A stretch of DNA of 19,715 nt, from positions 1-19,715 of the forward strand of contig JAHZHB010000031.1 in assembly GCA_019420465.1 (NCBI GenBank), written 5' to 3'. The notes under the pieces are model-generated. The model made no database searches. It was not told where the DNA came from and saw only the letters and a program-made list of their open reading frames with translations. Of the stretch, positions 6,742 to 13,300 are shown one piece after another (within the stretch, counting starts at the first letter, position 1; each line of letters begins with the position of its first letter). The translations under genes were made by a program, and so were the position numbers. Source of the DNA: Lachnospiraceae bacterium. Its GTDB lineage: Bacteria; Bacillota; Clostridia; Lachnospirales; Lachnospiraceae.

Positions 6742-8400
6742 TTACTCAACAGAAATAATGCAGTAGTAAATCGGCTGCCCACCTGCATTCACTTCAATAT
6801 CACAGTCCGGATACTCATTTTCCAGCTCAGCAGCCAGCTCATTAGCCGCCTCCTCAGAGTACTCCTCACCATAATAAATACTGATCAGCTCAGTATCCTC
6901 ATCGGCCATCTCCTTGACAGCTTCAACAGCCACCGCATCAATCTTTGTACCCACGGCAAGAATACCATGATCTCCGACAGCCATGATATCGTTTTCGTGG
7001 ATCTCCTTGTCATCGATCTTTGTATCACGCACAGCATATGTGATCTGTGCAGTCTTTACCAGTGACACAGCCTCAAGCATAGCCTCTTCATTTTCTTCCA
7101 CACTCATCTCCGGAACATAGGCGATCAGCGCACTTAATCCCTGCGGGATCGTCTTTGTAGGAACCACGATGATCTTCTTGTCTTCGGTCAGATCACGGGC
7201 CTGGTTGGCTGCCATGACGATATTTTTATTATTCGGAAGGATAAAGATCGTATCCGCATGTACCTGTGCGATCGCATTCAGCATGTCCTCCGTACTCGGG
7301 TTCATCGTCTGTCCGCCCTCGATCAGGCAGTCCACACCCAGCTCACGGAAGATATCTCCCATACCGGCACCGACAGAAACAGAGATAAAGCCGACCGGCT
7401 TGTTTTCTACTGCTGCAGAGGCAGCCGCCTCTTTGGCTTTGGCTCTTTCCATCAGTTCAGCCATCAGCTCGGCATCTTCCTTGCGTTCCTTATCTGTATC
7501 CTCATGCAGATTGTGCACGGAGATCAGCGTCAGCGCACCATAATTTAAGGCTTTTGTCAGAGCCATACCCGGATCATTCGTATGCATATGCACACGTACC
7601 TTACCGGAATCTGTCAGATAGACAACAGCATCGCCAAGCTTTGCCATATAGTCTTTAACCTCTTTGACAGACTCCTCTGCCAGCGGTCCGGCCGGCTTGA
7701 TCTTGAAAGCTACACTGTAGCTGTATTTTAAAACCTCTTTCTGGTCCTCACCCTCACCAGCTGTGACATCCTTGCCGATGAAAGCCAGATACGCACCCTC
7801 AAGGATACACATCAGACCCTGTCCGCCGGAATCGACAACTCCGGCCTCTTTAAGTACCGGCAAAAGCTCCGGTGTACGCTCCAGTGTCGCATTACCCTCG
7901 TCAACAACCTGACGCAGGAAATCCTCCATGGAGATCTCTTCTGTTTCAGAAAGAGCTGCCAGCTCACGGGCCTTTTCGGAAACACCGCGTGCTACGGTAA
8001 GGATCGTACCTTCCTTTGGCTTCATGACAGCCTTGTATGCTGTCTCACAGGATTTTTCCACAGCAGCGGCAATATCTGTAAGGGAAAGAATCTCTTTTTC
8101 TTTTACCGACTTTCCAAAACCACGAAACAGCTGGGACAGGATAACACCGGAGTTACCTCTGGCACCACGCAGGGAACCGGATGACATGGCCTTGGATACC
8201 GTAGTCATCGTCATCTCGGAAAGCTTTTCCACCTCACCCACAGCAGAAAGAATGGTCATCGTCATATTGGTACCTGTATCACCGTCCGGTACAGGGAATA
8301 CATTTAATTCGTTGATCCATTCTTTTTTAAGTTCCAGATTTCTGGCACCGGACAGAAACATCCGTGCCAGCATCTGCGCATCTATCGTATTTGCAGACAT
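6742..8400 (-). CDS. fakA: Fatty acid kinase FakA (DAK2 domain, YloV family)
   Basis: 552 aa, the family's usual length. The N-terminal DAK2 ATP-binding domain has NVFPVPDGDTGTNM (33-46, the Asp residues that bind Mg-ATP) and SGSLRGARGNSGVILSQ (74-90). The middle and C-terminal domains (about 215-552) match the YloV/FakA architecture, including DSGGQGL and the histidine-containing VHMHTNDPG. FakA phosphorylates fatty acids bound to a FakB (DegV) partner, feeding exogenous fatty acids into phospholipid synthesis; no fakB lies in this window. The ATG follows AAGGAGG with 7 nt spacing. It starts 17 nt after the Asp23-like stop and shares that operon, as yloU-yloV do in Bacillus. Confidence 0.94.
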   Translation of the reverse strand: MSANTIDAQMLARMFLSGARNLELKKEWINELNVFPVPDGDTGTNMTMTILSAVGEVEKLSEMTMTTVSKAMSSGSLRGARGNSGVILSQLFRGFGKSVKEKEILSLTDIAAAVEKSCETAYKAVMKPKEGTILTVARGVSEKARELAALSETEEISMEDFLRQVVDEGNATLERTPELLPVLKEAGVVDSGGQGLMCILEGAYLAFIGKDVTAGEGEDQKEVLKYSYSVAFKIKPAGPLAEESVKEVKDYMAKLGDAVVYLTDSGKVRVHMHTNDPGMALTKALNYGALTLISVHNLHEDTDKERKEDAELMAELMERAKAKEAAASAAVENKPVGFISVSVGAGMGDIFRELGVDCLIEGGQTMNPSTEDMLNAIAQVHADTIFILPNNKNIVMAANQARDLTEDKKIIVVPTKTIPQGLSALIAYVPEMSVEENEEAMLEAVSLVKTAQITYAVRDTKIDDKEIHENDIMAVGDHGILAVGTKIDAVAVEAVKEMADEDTELISIYYGEEYSEEAANELAAELENEYPDCDIEVNAGGQPIYYCIISVE

Positions 8401-8417
8401 AAAACGTCCTCCTTAAA

Positions 8418-8774
8418 TCAATCTATTACGCGGATGCCTTCAACGAGGACATCAATATGCTCCACTTCCATACCGGTGAAGCCCTCTACCTTGTGTTTCA
8501 CACTATCCATCAGATTATTCGCAACTGCGCTGATGCTGACACCGTATGCAACGATGACATGAAACTCCAGTGAGATCTTATTATCAGTTACCGTAGCGTG
8601 TACACCACGACGGAGACTTTCCTTTTTCAAAAGTTTAAACACACCATCCTTGACACTGATGGCTGCCATACCTACAATACCGAAAACTTCCATAGCTACA
8701 CTGCCGGCATACGCAGCGATCACATCGGAATCAATGGTAATCTGGCCTAAATCTGTACTCATATGACCTTTCAT
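8418..8774 (-). CDS. yloU: Asp23/Gls24 family envelope-stress protein (YloU-like)
   Basis: 118 aa from the ATG at 8774, preceded by GGAGG at 7 nt; the upstream extension to 8903 crosses the promoter and is not coding. GQITIDSDVIAAYAGSVAMEVFGIVGMA at the N-terminus and the C-terminal VEHIDVLVEGI are hallmarks of the Asp23/Gls24 (DUF322) family. There is no signal peptide or membrane span, so it is cytosolic, perhaps peripheral to the membrane like Asp23 of Staphylococcus. It has its own promoter, divergent from rpmB, and is followed by fakA after 17 nt, a gene pair conserved across Firmicutes. Its biochemical role in this pairing is not known to me. Confidence 0.93.
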   Translation of the reverse strand: MKGHMSTDLGQITIDSDVIAAYAGSVAMEVFGIVGMAAISVKDGVFKLLKKESLRRGVHATVTDNKISLEFHVIVAYGVSISAVANNLMDSVKHKVEGFTGMEVEHIDVLVEGIRVID

Positions 8775-8825
8775 ATCGTTTCCTCCATAGGTTGTTATTT
8801 GTATGGTTTCAAAATAACTGAAGTC

Positions 8826-8831
8826 ATTATA
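8826..8831 (-). promoter_or_regulatory. -10 element of the asp23-like/fakA promoter
   Basis: Perfect TATAAT on the minus strand, about 52 nt before the ATG at 8774. The -35 region 17 nt upstream (ATTCCA) matches poorly. The divergent rpmB promoter lies 54 nt away. Confidence 0.6.
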
Positions 8832-8884
8832 CCCTGTTTCCGCTAAAAATGGAATGATTTTTTCAAAAAAACTGCATTTTTCTC

Positions 8885-8913
8885 TTGCAAATTCATTTTT
8901 CATCTGCTAGAAT
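8885..8913 (+). promoter_or_regulatory. Sigma-A promoter of rpmB
   Basis: TTGCAA (8885-8890), 17-nt spacer, TAGAAT (8908-8913), with an extended TGC just before the -10. It gives a short leader of about 50 nt to the rpmB start codon. Confidence 0.75.
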
Positions 8914-8914
8914 A

Positions 8915-8951
8915 ACATATGTTGCAGGTCTGCGAGCAGACTAGTATATGT
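8915..8951 (+). promoter_or_regulatory. Possible hairpin in the rpmB 5' leader
   Basis: GTCTGC (8928-8933) pairs with GCAGAC (8936-8941), and outer ACATAT (8915-8920) pairs with ATATGT (8946-8951). The structure starts at about the predicted transcription start and ends 3 nt before the AAGGAGG site, so it could affect ribosome access or mRNA stability. It matches no known ribosomal-protein leader that I recognise. Confidence 0.35.
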
Positions 8952-8969
8952 CGCAAGGAGGTGCTAATC

Positions 8970-9155
8970 ATGGCAAAGTGTGCAATTTGTGAAAAAGGCG
9001 TTCATTTCGGTAATAATGTCAGCCATTCTCATAGAAGATCCAATAAGATGTGGAAATCCAACGTTAAGACTGTTAAAGCTAACGTAAACGGAACTCCGAA
9101 GAGAATTCATGTCTGCACTTCTTGTTTAAGATCTGGTGCAGTAGAAAGAGCTTAA
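8970..9155 (+). CDS. rpmB: 50S ribosomal protein L28 (zinc-ribbon form)
   Basis: 61 aa from the ATG behind AAGGAGG (8955-8961); the N-terminal extension possible in this frame is not supported. MAKCAICEKGVHFGNNVSHSHRRSN is the classic L28 start. Two CxxC pairs (CAIC at 4-7, CTSC near 50) mark the zinc-binding C+ version, which many Firmicutes carry next to zinc-free paralogues used under zinc limitation. It is part of the large ribosomal subunit. It has its own promoter and terminator and is divergent from asp23-like/fakA, the same arrangement as rpmB-yloUV of Bacillus. Confidence 0.97.
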   Translation: MAKCAICEKGVHFGNNVSHSHRRSNKMWKSNVKTVKANVNGTPKRIHVCTSCLRSGAVERA

Positions 9156-9169
9156 TCAAAGAAATGTTT

Positions 9170-9198
9170 AAAGCAGCACTTTGTGTGCTGCTTTTTTT
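9170..9198 (+). terminator. Intrinsic terminator of rpmB
   Basis: AAAGCAGCAC - TTTGT - GTGCTGCTTT forms a 10-bp stem, followed by an unbroken run of T (to 9198), 14 nt after the rpmB stop. Confidence 0.93.
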
Positions 9199-9272
9199 CA
9201 TGCCATACAAACATCCACACACCCTGCCTGGTTTTAATCACTCTCTTTTTGCCAGGCAATCAACAGCTCATC

Positions 9273-9312
9273 AAAAAAGGACAACCGGAGTATATTTCTC
9301 CTGCTGTCCTTT
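9273..9312 (-). terminator. Intrinsic terminator of the GlcG/HbpS-like gene
   Basis: On the minus strand AAAGGACA pairs with TGTCCTTT, with an inner GGAG/CTCC pairing, and the stem is followed by TTTTTT (9273-9278). It lies 35 nt after the gene's stop at 9348 and faces the rpmB terminator. Confidence 0.8.
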
Positions 9313-9347
9313 ATCTTTTGTATATGCTTTTTCACTGTATTCGTGAT

Positions 9348-9773
9348 CTACTGATATTTTAAAAGCTCCTGAAACGCTGCTTCACCAAAAAGAGCCAGCG
9401 CATGATCCTCTTCACCCGTACCGCCGCTGATACCGAGTCCGCCAACGATCTCACCATTTACCTTTAACGGAATACCACCGCCAAAGATCACGATCCGTCC
9501 GCCATCCAGCTTGTCCACACCGTAGAATGTTCCGCCGGGCTGTGCCAGACGGGAAAGTTCCATCGTAGACATCTTGACAGCTACCGCTGTATAGGCCTTT
9601 TTGGTGGCTACATCATAACTGACCAGGAAAGCATCGTCCATGCAGTGCACAGCGATCGGATTGCCATGGGCATTGCACAGTGCGATCACAGCTTTCTGTC
9701 CCAGACTTTCTGCTCTTTTTTCTATGATTTCCATCAGCTGCTTGGCTGTATGGAGATTTAAAACGGTACTCAT
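9348..9773 (-). CDS. GlcG/HbpS family (DUF336-type) protein
   Basis: 141 aa from the ATG at 9773, chosen because GAGGTGG lies 6 nt upstream; a longer start would swallow that site. The family is recognised from the C-terminal GGGIPLKVNGEIVGGLGISGGTGEEDHALA segment (about residues 101-130), the FYGVD segment and the helical N-terminus. Members include GlcG of glycolate clusters, PduO C-terminal domains and the haem-binding HbpS; the ligand here cannot be told. There is no signal peptide, so it is cytosolic. It stands alone between a strong sigma-A promoter and a terminator, giving no operon clue. The fold family is confident; the function is open. Confidence 0.85.
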   Translation of the reverse strand: MSTVLNLHTAKQLMEIIEKRAESLGQKAVIALCNAHGNPIAVHCMDDAFLVSYDVATKKAYTAVAVKMSTMELSRLAQPGGTFYGVDKLDGGRIVIFGGGIPLKVNGEIVGGLGISGGTGEEDHALALFGEAAFQELLKYQ

Positions 9774-9809
9774 TGGCATCCACCTCATCCATTTCACAAT
9801 ACTATATAC

Positions 9810-9838
9810 AGTATAAACGCTTTGAACCGTCTTGTCAA
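9810..9838 (-). promoter_or_regulatory. Near-consensus sigma-A promoter of the GlcG/HbpS-like gene
   Basis: On the minus strand a perfect TTGACA (9833-9838), 17-nt spacer and TATACT (9810-9815), about 37 nt before the ATG at 9773. This is the best-matching sigma-A promoter in the window. The 9774-9902 gap contains nothing else clear. Confidence 0.85.
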
Positions 9839-9902
9839 ATACAGCCCTGCCGGATCATATAAAAGCATGGCAACTCACAGGTATCTAAAAAACAGCAATC
9901 GT

Positions 9903-10790
9903 TTACTGGCATACCGCGATCAGATACGAGGTTTCAAACGTCTCTCCGCCATCCAGACATTGCTCATATTCTCTCTGCTCCAGTGTCCCTTCAAAGTCTA
10001 CGGCATCGCTGCGTCCATACCACGGCTCCAGACAGATAAACGGCGCATGCTTACCTGCCGGTGACCAGATACCAAACAGCGGTGCATCAAAGGTCAGCAT
10101 CAGATACGGACGACCGTCACTGCCTGCCAGCCCAACCATACCGGCCTGTCTGTTTTCGATGATCAGCGCATCCTTGTCAAACATATGCTCTGTGATCTTT
10201 GCCCTGCGGTCTGTAAGCGGAAGATCATACAGCTGCGGTGCGATGCAGTCACAGCTAAGATCGATCAGCTTGTATGCCAGCGCATCTCCCTCGGCATCCG
10301 GGAAGCACAGATAGCCATCGGACTGTTTTTCACCATCAGCGACCGGGCACATAAATGCCGGATGTGCACCGATGGAAAAATACATTCTGTCCTCTGATGG
10401 ATTGGTCACTTTCCAGCTGACACGGACAGAACTCTCTTCGAGTTTATAGGAGATCTCCAGCTGAAAATCAAAGGGATAATGTGCCTTGGTCTCTTCTGTC
10501 TGCTGCAATACAAAGGTGATCTGATCATCTTCATGTGCCGGCAGGGAAAACTCCTGATTTCTGGCAAAACCGTGATGTGCGATCTCATACTCTTTTCCCT
10601 GATAGCTGTATCTGCCGTTTTTCACCGCCCCGACAAAAGGAAACAGCACCGGCGAAGACCAGCCCCAGTAGGTTTTATCTCCACACCAGACCAGCTCTTT
10701 CTGATCCTCCTTGCGGATCAGAGAAATCAGCTCTGCGCTCTTTTTGCGAAAAGTCGCTTTCAGTTTTTCATTTTCCAGTACGTACTCCAT
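9903..10790 (-). CDS. Aldose 1-epimerase (mutarotase) family protein, LacX-like
   Basis: 295 aa, a one-domain galactose-mutarotase-fold protein. Recognisable segments are SSPVLFPFVGAVKNGRY (45-61), HHGFAR with His73, FSIGAHPAF with His143, and CLEPWYGRSD with Glu255, the likely catalytic His/His/Glu set. Such enzymes interconvert alpha and beta anomers of free sugars in the cytosol; the sugar is not determined. The ATG follows AGGAGG with 10 nt spacing. That SD lies directly after the stop of the 48-aa membrane peptide gene, so the two are likely co-translated. It is the last gene of the ytfI/gerW cluster; only a weak hairpin before a T6 run overlaps its stop. Confidence 0.88.
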   Translation of the reverse strand: MEYVLENEKLKATFRKKSAELISLIRKEDQKELVWCGDKTYWGWSSPVLFPFVGAVKNGRYSYQGKEYEIAHHGFARNQEFSLPAHEDDQITFVLQQTEETKAHYPFDFQLEISYKLEESSVRVSWKVTNPSEDRMYFSIGAHPAFMCPVADGEKQSDGYLCFPDAEGDALAYKLIDLSCDCIAPQLYDLPLTDRRAKITEHMFDKDALIIENRQAGMVGLAGSDGRPYLMLTFDAPLFGIWSPAGKHAPFICLEPWYGRSDAVDFEGTLEQREYEQCLDGGETFETSYLIAVCQ

Positions 10791-10805
10791 TAGACTTTAT
10801 CCTCC

Positions 10806-10952
10806 TCATGATTTATCCTGACAGAAAATATAATATCCAAGCAGCATCAGACCCGCAGCCAGCAGAAATGTCCACGGCTTATCCGGCAGAAAAATCTGCA
10901 GGACCATCCCGGCACCCAGCCAGAAAAACAAAAATCCCAACAGCTGGTTCAT
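10806..10952 (-). CDS. Small two-helix membrane protein, 48 aa, unknown function
   Basis: An ATG-to-TGA frame giving MNQLLGFLFFWLGAGMVLQI and a second hydrophobic stretch (about 28-44) ending CQDKS. Two membrane spans are separated by a charged FLPDKPW turn, so a hairpin with both ends on the same side is expected. AGGTG lies about 4 nt before the ATG. It sits 44 nt after gerW and 15 nt before the epimerase gene, whose SD begins right after its stop; this fills the gap exactly and argues it is real. I do not recognise the family. Confidence 0.72.
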   Translation of the reverse strand: MNQLLGFLFFWLGAGMVLQIFLPDKPWTFLLAAGLMLLGYYIFCQDKS

Positions 10953-10996
10953 GGCTCACCTGTACGCTGTTTCTTACTGTTATACATATGCAGGAT

Positions 10997-11359
10997 CTAT
11001 TTGTCTGATTCTTTTTCTTCCGGAATATCCTTTTCTACAAAGCGGTCTGCCAGATCCGGCACCATATCCAGGATCTTGGTCAGGGCATCCTGATTTTTCA
11101 CATTGACCAGACGGGTTCCGTTTGGTCCGATGACCAGGATTGCACTCGGACTCATCCGTCCGCCGATACCACCACCCGCTTTGTTTTTGGATCCTTCGTT
11201 AAATGCACCTGCACCCACACCAAACGATACATCAACGAGAGGAAGCAGTGTCACATCACCTACAGTGATCGCCTCGCCAACTACGGTACGGGTAGACAAA
11301 AAGCTGTCCATTCCTGAAAATAAAGATTCCACGGTATTTTTAAATCCACTGTCTGCCAT
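10997..11359 (-). CDS. gerW: Spore protein GerW (YtfJ family)
   Basis: 120 aa with the full YtfJ pattern: VESLFSGMDSFLSTRTVVGEAITVGDVTLLPLVDVSFGVGAG, a glycine-rich GGGIGGRMSPSAILVI, and a C-terminal helix with DMVPDLADRF. In Bacillus this protein is made late in sporulation and affects spore germination. The charged tail EKDIPEEKESDK is unremarkable. Its ATG overlaps the ytfI stop by one base (TAATG), so the pair is translationally coupled, the same ytfI-ytfJ order as in Bacillus subtilis. Confidence 0.93.
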   Translation of the reverse strand: MADSGFKNTVESLFSGMDSFLSTRTVVGEAITVGDVTLLPLVDVSFGVGAGAFNEGSKNKAGGGIGGRMSPSAILVIGPNGTRLVNVKNQDALTKILDMVPDLADRFVEKDIPEEKESDK

Positions 11360-12378
11360 TATTCAGGCCTCCTTTTTCTGTGTTTTAAAATAAACTGTAT
11401 ATTTTTATCAAAGAAAAGCTGCAATCCGTTCACCAGAACTACGATCCCATAGATCCTGCCACTGCCCTGCAGGGCAAATTCCAGCCTTTTCTGTTGAAAA
11501 TCAGGATTTATTTCTACAGATCCGCCATACACCGGATACAGCGCACCCAGCAAAGCCAGCAGATAACCGGTATCTGCCGGATCCGAAAAGCCAAAGGTAA
11601 GGTAGCCTTTCAGCCTGCGCGGCAGCACATGGCGTCCCAGACGAATCGCCTTTTTCCATACGATCCTGAGAGCACCCTTTGTTTCCTGCCGGTCGATAAA
11701 AGACTTCAGCGCATGCAGATCTTTTTTGGCTTTTCCGGCACTCTGACAGAATTTTTTTATCTTTTGAAAAAGCTTTTCGGGGACATGCAAAAATCTTTGC
11801 AGCAGATGACTTTTTTCGCCATCTTGCTTTTTCCCAGAAGAGAGTTCTTCTGATGGTGTTTCCTGCGAAGACTTTTTCACGGATGATTCTTTGTCTGCAT
11901 GCTCTTTTACCGCTTTTTCCGGAGAATTTTCTTCGGAAGTATTTGTTTTTGCTGTTTTTTCTTCTGACAGCATATTCTTTACCGGAACAGCAGGCCTCTC
12001 CTGCTCTGGCTGTATTTTCTTTTCTTTTACTGCAGTCTTCTCTGCAGTTCTTTGGTCTTTTGTCTGTTTCCGGCTCTTTCTGCCTCGTACCCTGTCGAAA
12101 AATCCCCGCAGCGTATCCAGTGAAAGTCCGAAAATCCTGATCTGCACAGATACTTCTTTTCCTGTAATATCCGCCTGGATTCCAAACAGGTGGAAACACC
12201 AGCTGATCCCTGCCCGTCCCTGCAAAGGAACTGCCGCAGAACGCTTAGCCTGTCCATGATAGCGTACAGGCACAAACAACACACACAGAAGCACAAGAAG
12301 AATCAATCCCAGAACGATCAGAAGCAGGATCCCGATCGCTTTCAGTATGCCCAAAATCACCGCCACCATAACCGTCAC
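11359..12378 (-). CDS. ytfI: DUF2953 membrane protein (YtfI-like)
   Basis: 339 aa, starting with GTG at 12378 that overlaps the preceding stop (GTGA), with AGGAAGGAA about 6 nt upstream. Residues about 5-36 form a long hydrophobic membrane anchor. Then comes a beta-type segment (about 40-95), a Lys/Glu/Ser-rich low-complexity linker (about 100-205), and a C-terminal part with LGRHVLPRRLKGYLTFGFSDPADTGYLLALLGALYPVYGG, which is the DUF2953 signature. Bacillus YtfI is shorter, to my recollection about 225 aa, and the extra length is mostly the linker. Coupled with gerW downstream, so likely sporulation-linked; its molecular role is unknown. Confidence 0.87.
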   Translation of the reverse strand: MTVMVAVILGILKAIGILLLIVLGLILLVLLCVLFVPVRYHGQAKRSAAVPLQGRAGISWCFHLFGIQADITGKEVSVQIRIFGLSLDTLRGFFDRVRGRKSRKQTKDQRTAEKTAVKEKKIQPEQERPAVPVKNMLSEEKTAKTNTSEENSPEKAVKEHADKESSVKKSSQETPSEELSSGKKQDGEKSHLLQRFLHVPEKLFQKIKKFCQSAGKAKKDLHALKSFIDRQETKGALRIVWKKAIRLGRHVLPRRLKGYLTFGFSDPADTGYLLALLGALYPVYGGSVEINPDFQQKRLEFALQGSGRIYGIVVLVNGLQLFFDKNIQFILKHRKRRPE

Positions 12379-12701
12379 TGTATTCCTTCCTGTTGAGATA
12401 AAAACGCCTTTAACTGTCCGCGCATCCCTGTGCTGTCTGCATCCTGAATGATCCGGTACAGGATTTCCATAATCTCCGTATAGTCCCGGGCCAGACCGAC
12501 GATCAGAGAAAGCCTCTCTCTTTCAAACGGCTGGTACAGCTCCACAGCCTGCAGAATCTCCAGCTGATTATGCGGATGCGGTGACAGTGTGATCACATAC
12601 AGACCCGCCAGACGATGTCCGGTCTCTACGCGGTGCATATAGCGCGTACTGCGTTTCTGTATGCGCTCGCCCATATACACATGTTTTGCCCATTTTACCA
12701 T
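12375..12701 (-). CDS. Conserved-looking protein of unknown function, 108 aa
   Basis: Starts at the ATG at 12701 behind GGGGAG; an upstream extension would cross a terminator and overlap the Nudix gene, so it is rejected. There is no signal peptide or membrane span; the protein is basic at the N-terminus (VKWAKHVYMGERIQKRSTRY) and mostly helical, with LARDYTEIMEILYRIIQDA near 72-90. Its stop overlaps the GTG start of ytfI by 4 nt, so it is coupled to ytfI and gerW. I recognise no motif. Given the coupling, a role in the same process (spore or envelope) is an inference only. Confidence 0.75.
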   Translation of the reverse strand: MVKWAKHVYMGERIQKRSTRYMHRVETGHRLAGLYVITLSPHPHNQLEILQAVELYQPFERERLSLIVGLARDYTEIMEILYRIIQDADSTGMRGQLKAFLSQQEGIQ

Positions 12702-12723
12702 AAGCACTGCTCCCCGATTTAAG

Positions 12724-12752
12724 AAAAAAAGAGAGATCAGCTCTCTCCTTTT
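12724..12752 (-). terminator. Intrinsic terminator after the Nudix gene, inside the gene cluster
   Basis: On the minus strand AGAGAG pairs with CTCTCT over a 5-nt loop, preceded by AAAAGG and followed by T7 (12724-12730). It starts 6 nt after the Nudix stop (12758) and ends 22 nt before the next start codon (12701). Confidence 0.8.
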
Positions 12753-12757
12753 GTCTG

Positions 12758-13210
12758 TTAGAAATATTTGCGGGTTCCCCATAGATTGGAACGTCGCAGC
12801 TCCTGATACTGCTGATAGGCCATCTCCAGGATCTGACGCTCATTGGAAAACTTAAGAAGATGGTAAGCTTCATGGAACTTGTAATATCCCGAATCAACGA
12901 AATATTCTTCTCTCTGCGGTTTGCTGTAATAGCTGTTGGCCATCATCAGATACCAGTGTACCTGCTTTTCCACAACATCTCCGGGAATAGAAAAAGTATA
13001 CTGACTCTTGCCGACATACTTGATGATGGACGCATGCACGCCGGTCTCTTCAGCCACCTCTCTGAGTGCCGTTTCCTTGTACTCCTCGCCGGCCTCTACA
13101 GTGCCTTTCGGAAGTACCCAGCCATCATACCTGCTCTTGTAGCTCTTGTACAGAGTAAGTATCTTGCCGCGATATATTACCACCCCGCCACAGCTCACTG
13201 CCTCTATCAT
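12758..13210 (-). CDS. Nudix hydrolase
   Basis: 150 aa from the ATG at 13210, with GGAGG 7 nt upstream. The Nudix box is complete: G36-x5-E42-x7-R50-EVAEETGV, including the EE pair that binds Mg2+. Nudix enzymes cleave nucleoside diphosphates linked to another moiety; the YDGWVLPKG sequence before the box resembles MutT/Ap4A-hydrolase-like members and diphosphoinositol-type phosphohydrolases, but the substrate cannot be told. It is cytosolic. It has its own sigma-A promoter in the gap after the penicillin-binding protein gene and is followed by an intrinsic terminator. Confidence 0.92.
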   Translation of the reverse strand: MIEAVSCGGVVIYRGKILTLYKSYKSRYDGWVLPKGTVEAGEEYKETALREVAEETGVHASIIKYVGKSQYTFSIPGDVVEKQVHWYLMMANSYYSKPQREEYFVDSGYYKFHEAYHLLKFSNERQILEMAYQQYQELRRSNLWGTRKYF

Positions 13211-13253
13211 TGCAAGTCCTCCTGTCTGCGTTGTGTTTTGTCTTACTAAAGCC

Positions 13254-13282
13254 AGTATACCCTTTTTTGTTATATGTTGCAA
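13254..13282 (-). promoter_or_regulatory. Sigma-A promoter of the Nudix gene
   Basis: On the minus strand TTGCAA (13277-13282), 17-nt spacer, TATACT (13254-13259), about 44 nt before the ATG. It lies just after the PBP stop at 13301, where no terminator is visible. Confidence 0.75.
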
Positions 13283-13300
13283 CTGATCTTTTGCTGCAAT

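Noticed and set aside
9122..9346. Plus-strand open frame after rpmB (74 codons)
   Set aside because: It overlaps the rpmB end and both terminators, with no SD and no recognisable protein.
9883..9910. Possible intrinsic terminator at the epimerase stop
   Set aside because: A T6 run on the minus strand is preceded only by a weak, mismatched hairpin that overlaps the stop codon; not strong enough to list.
13277..13300. Possible terminator after the PBP gene
   Set aside because: TTGCA/TGCAA pairing over a long loop has no U-tract; the segment is better explained as the -35 of the Nudix promoter.
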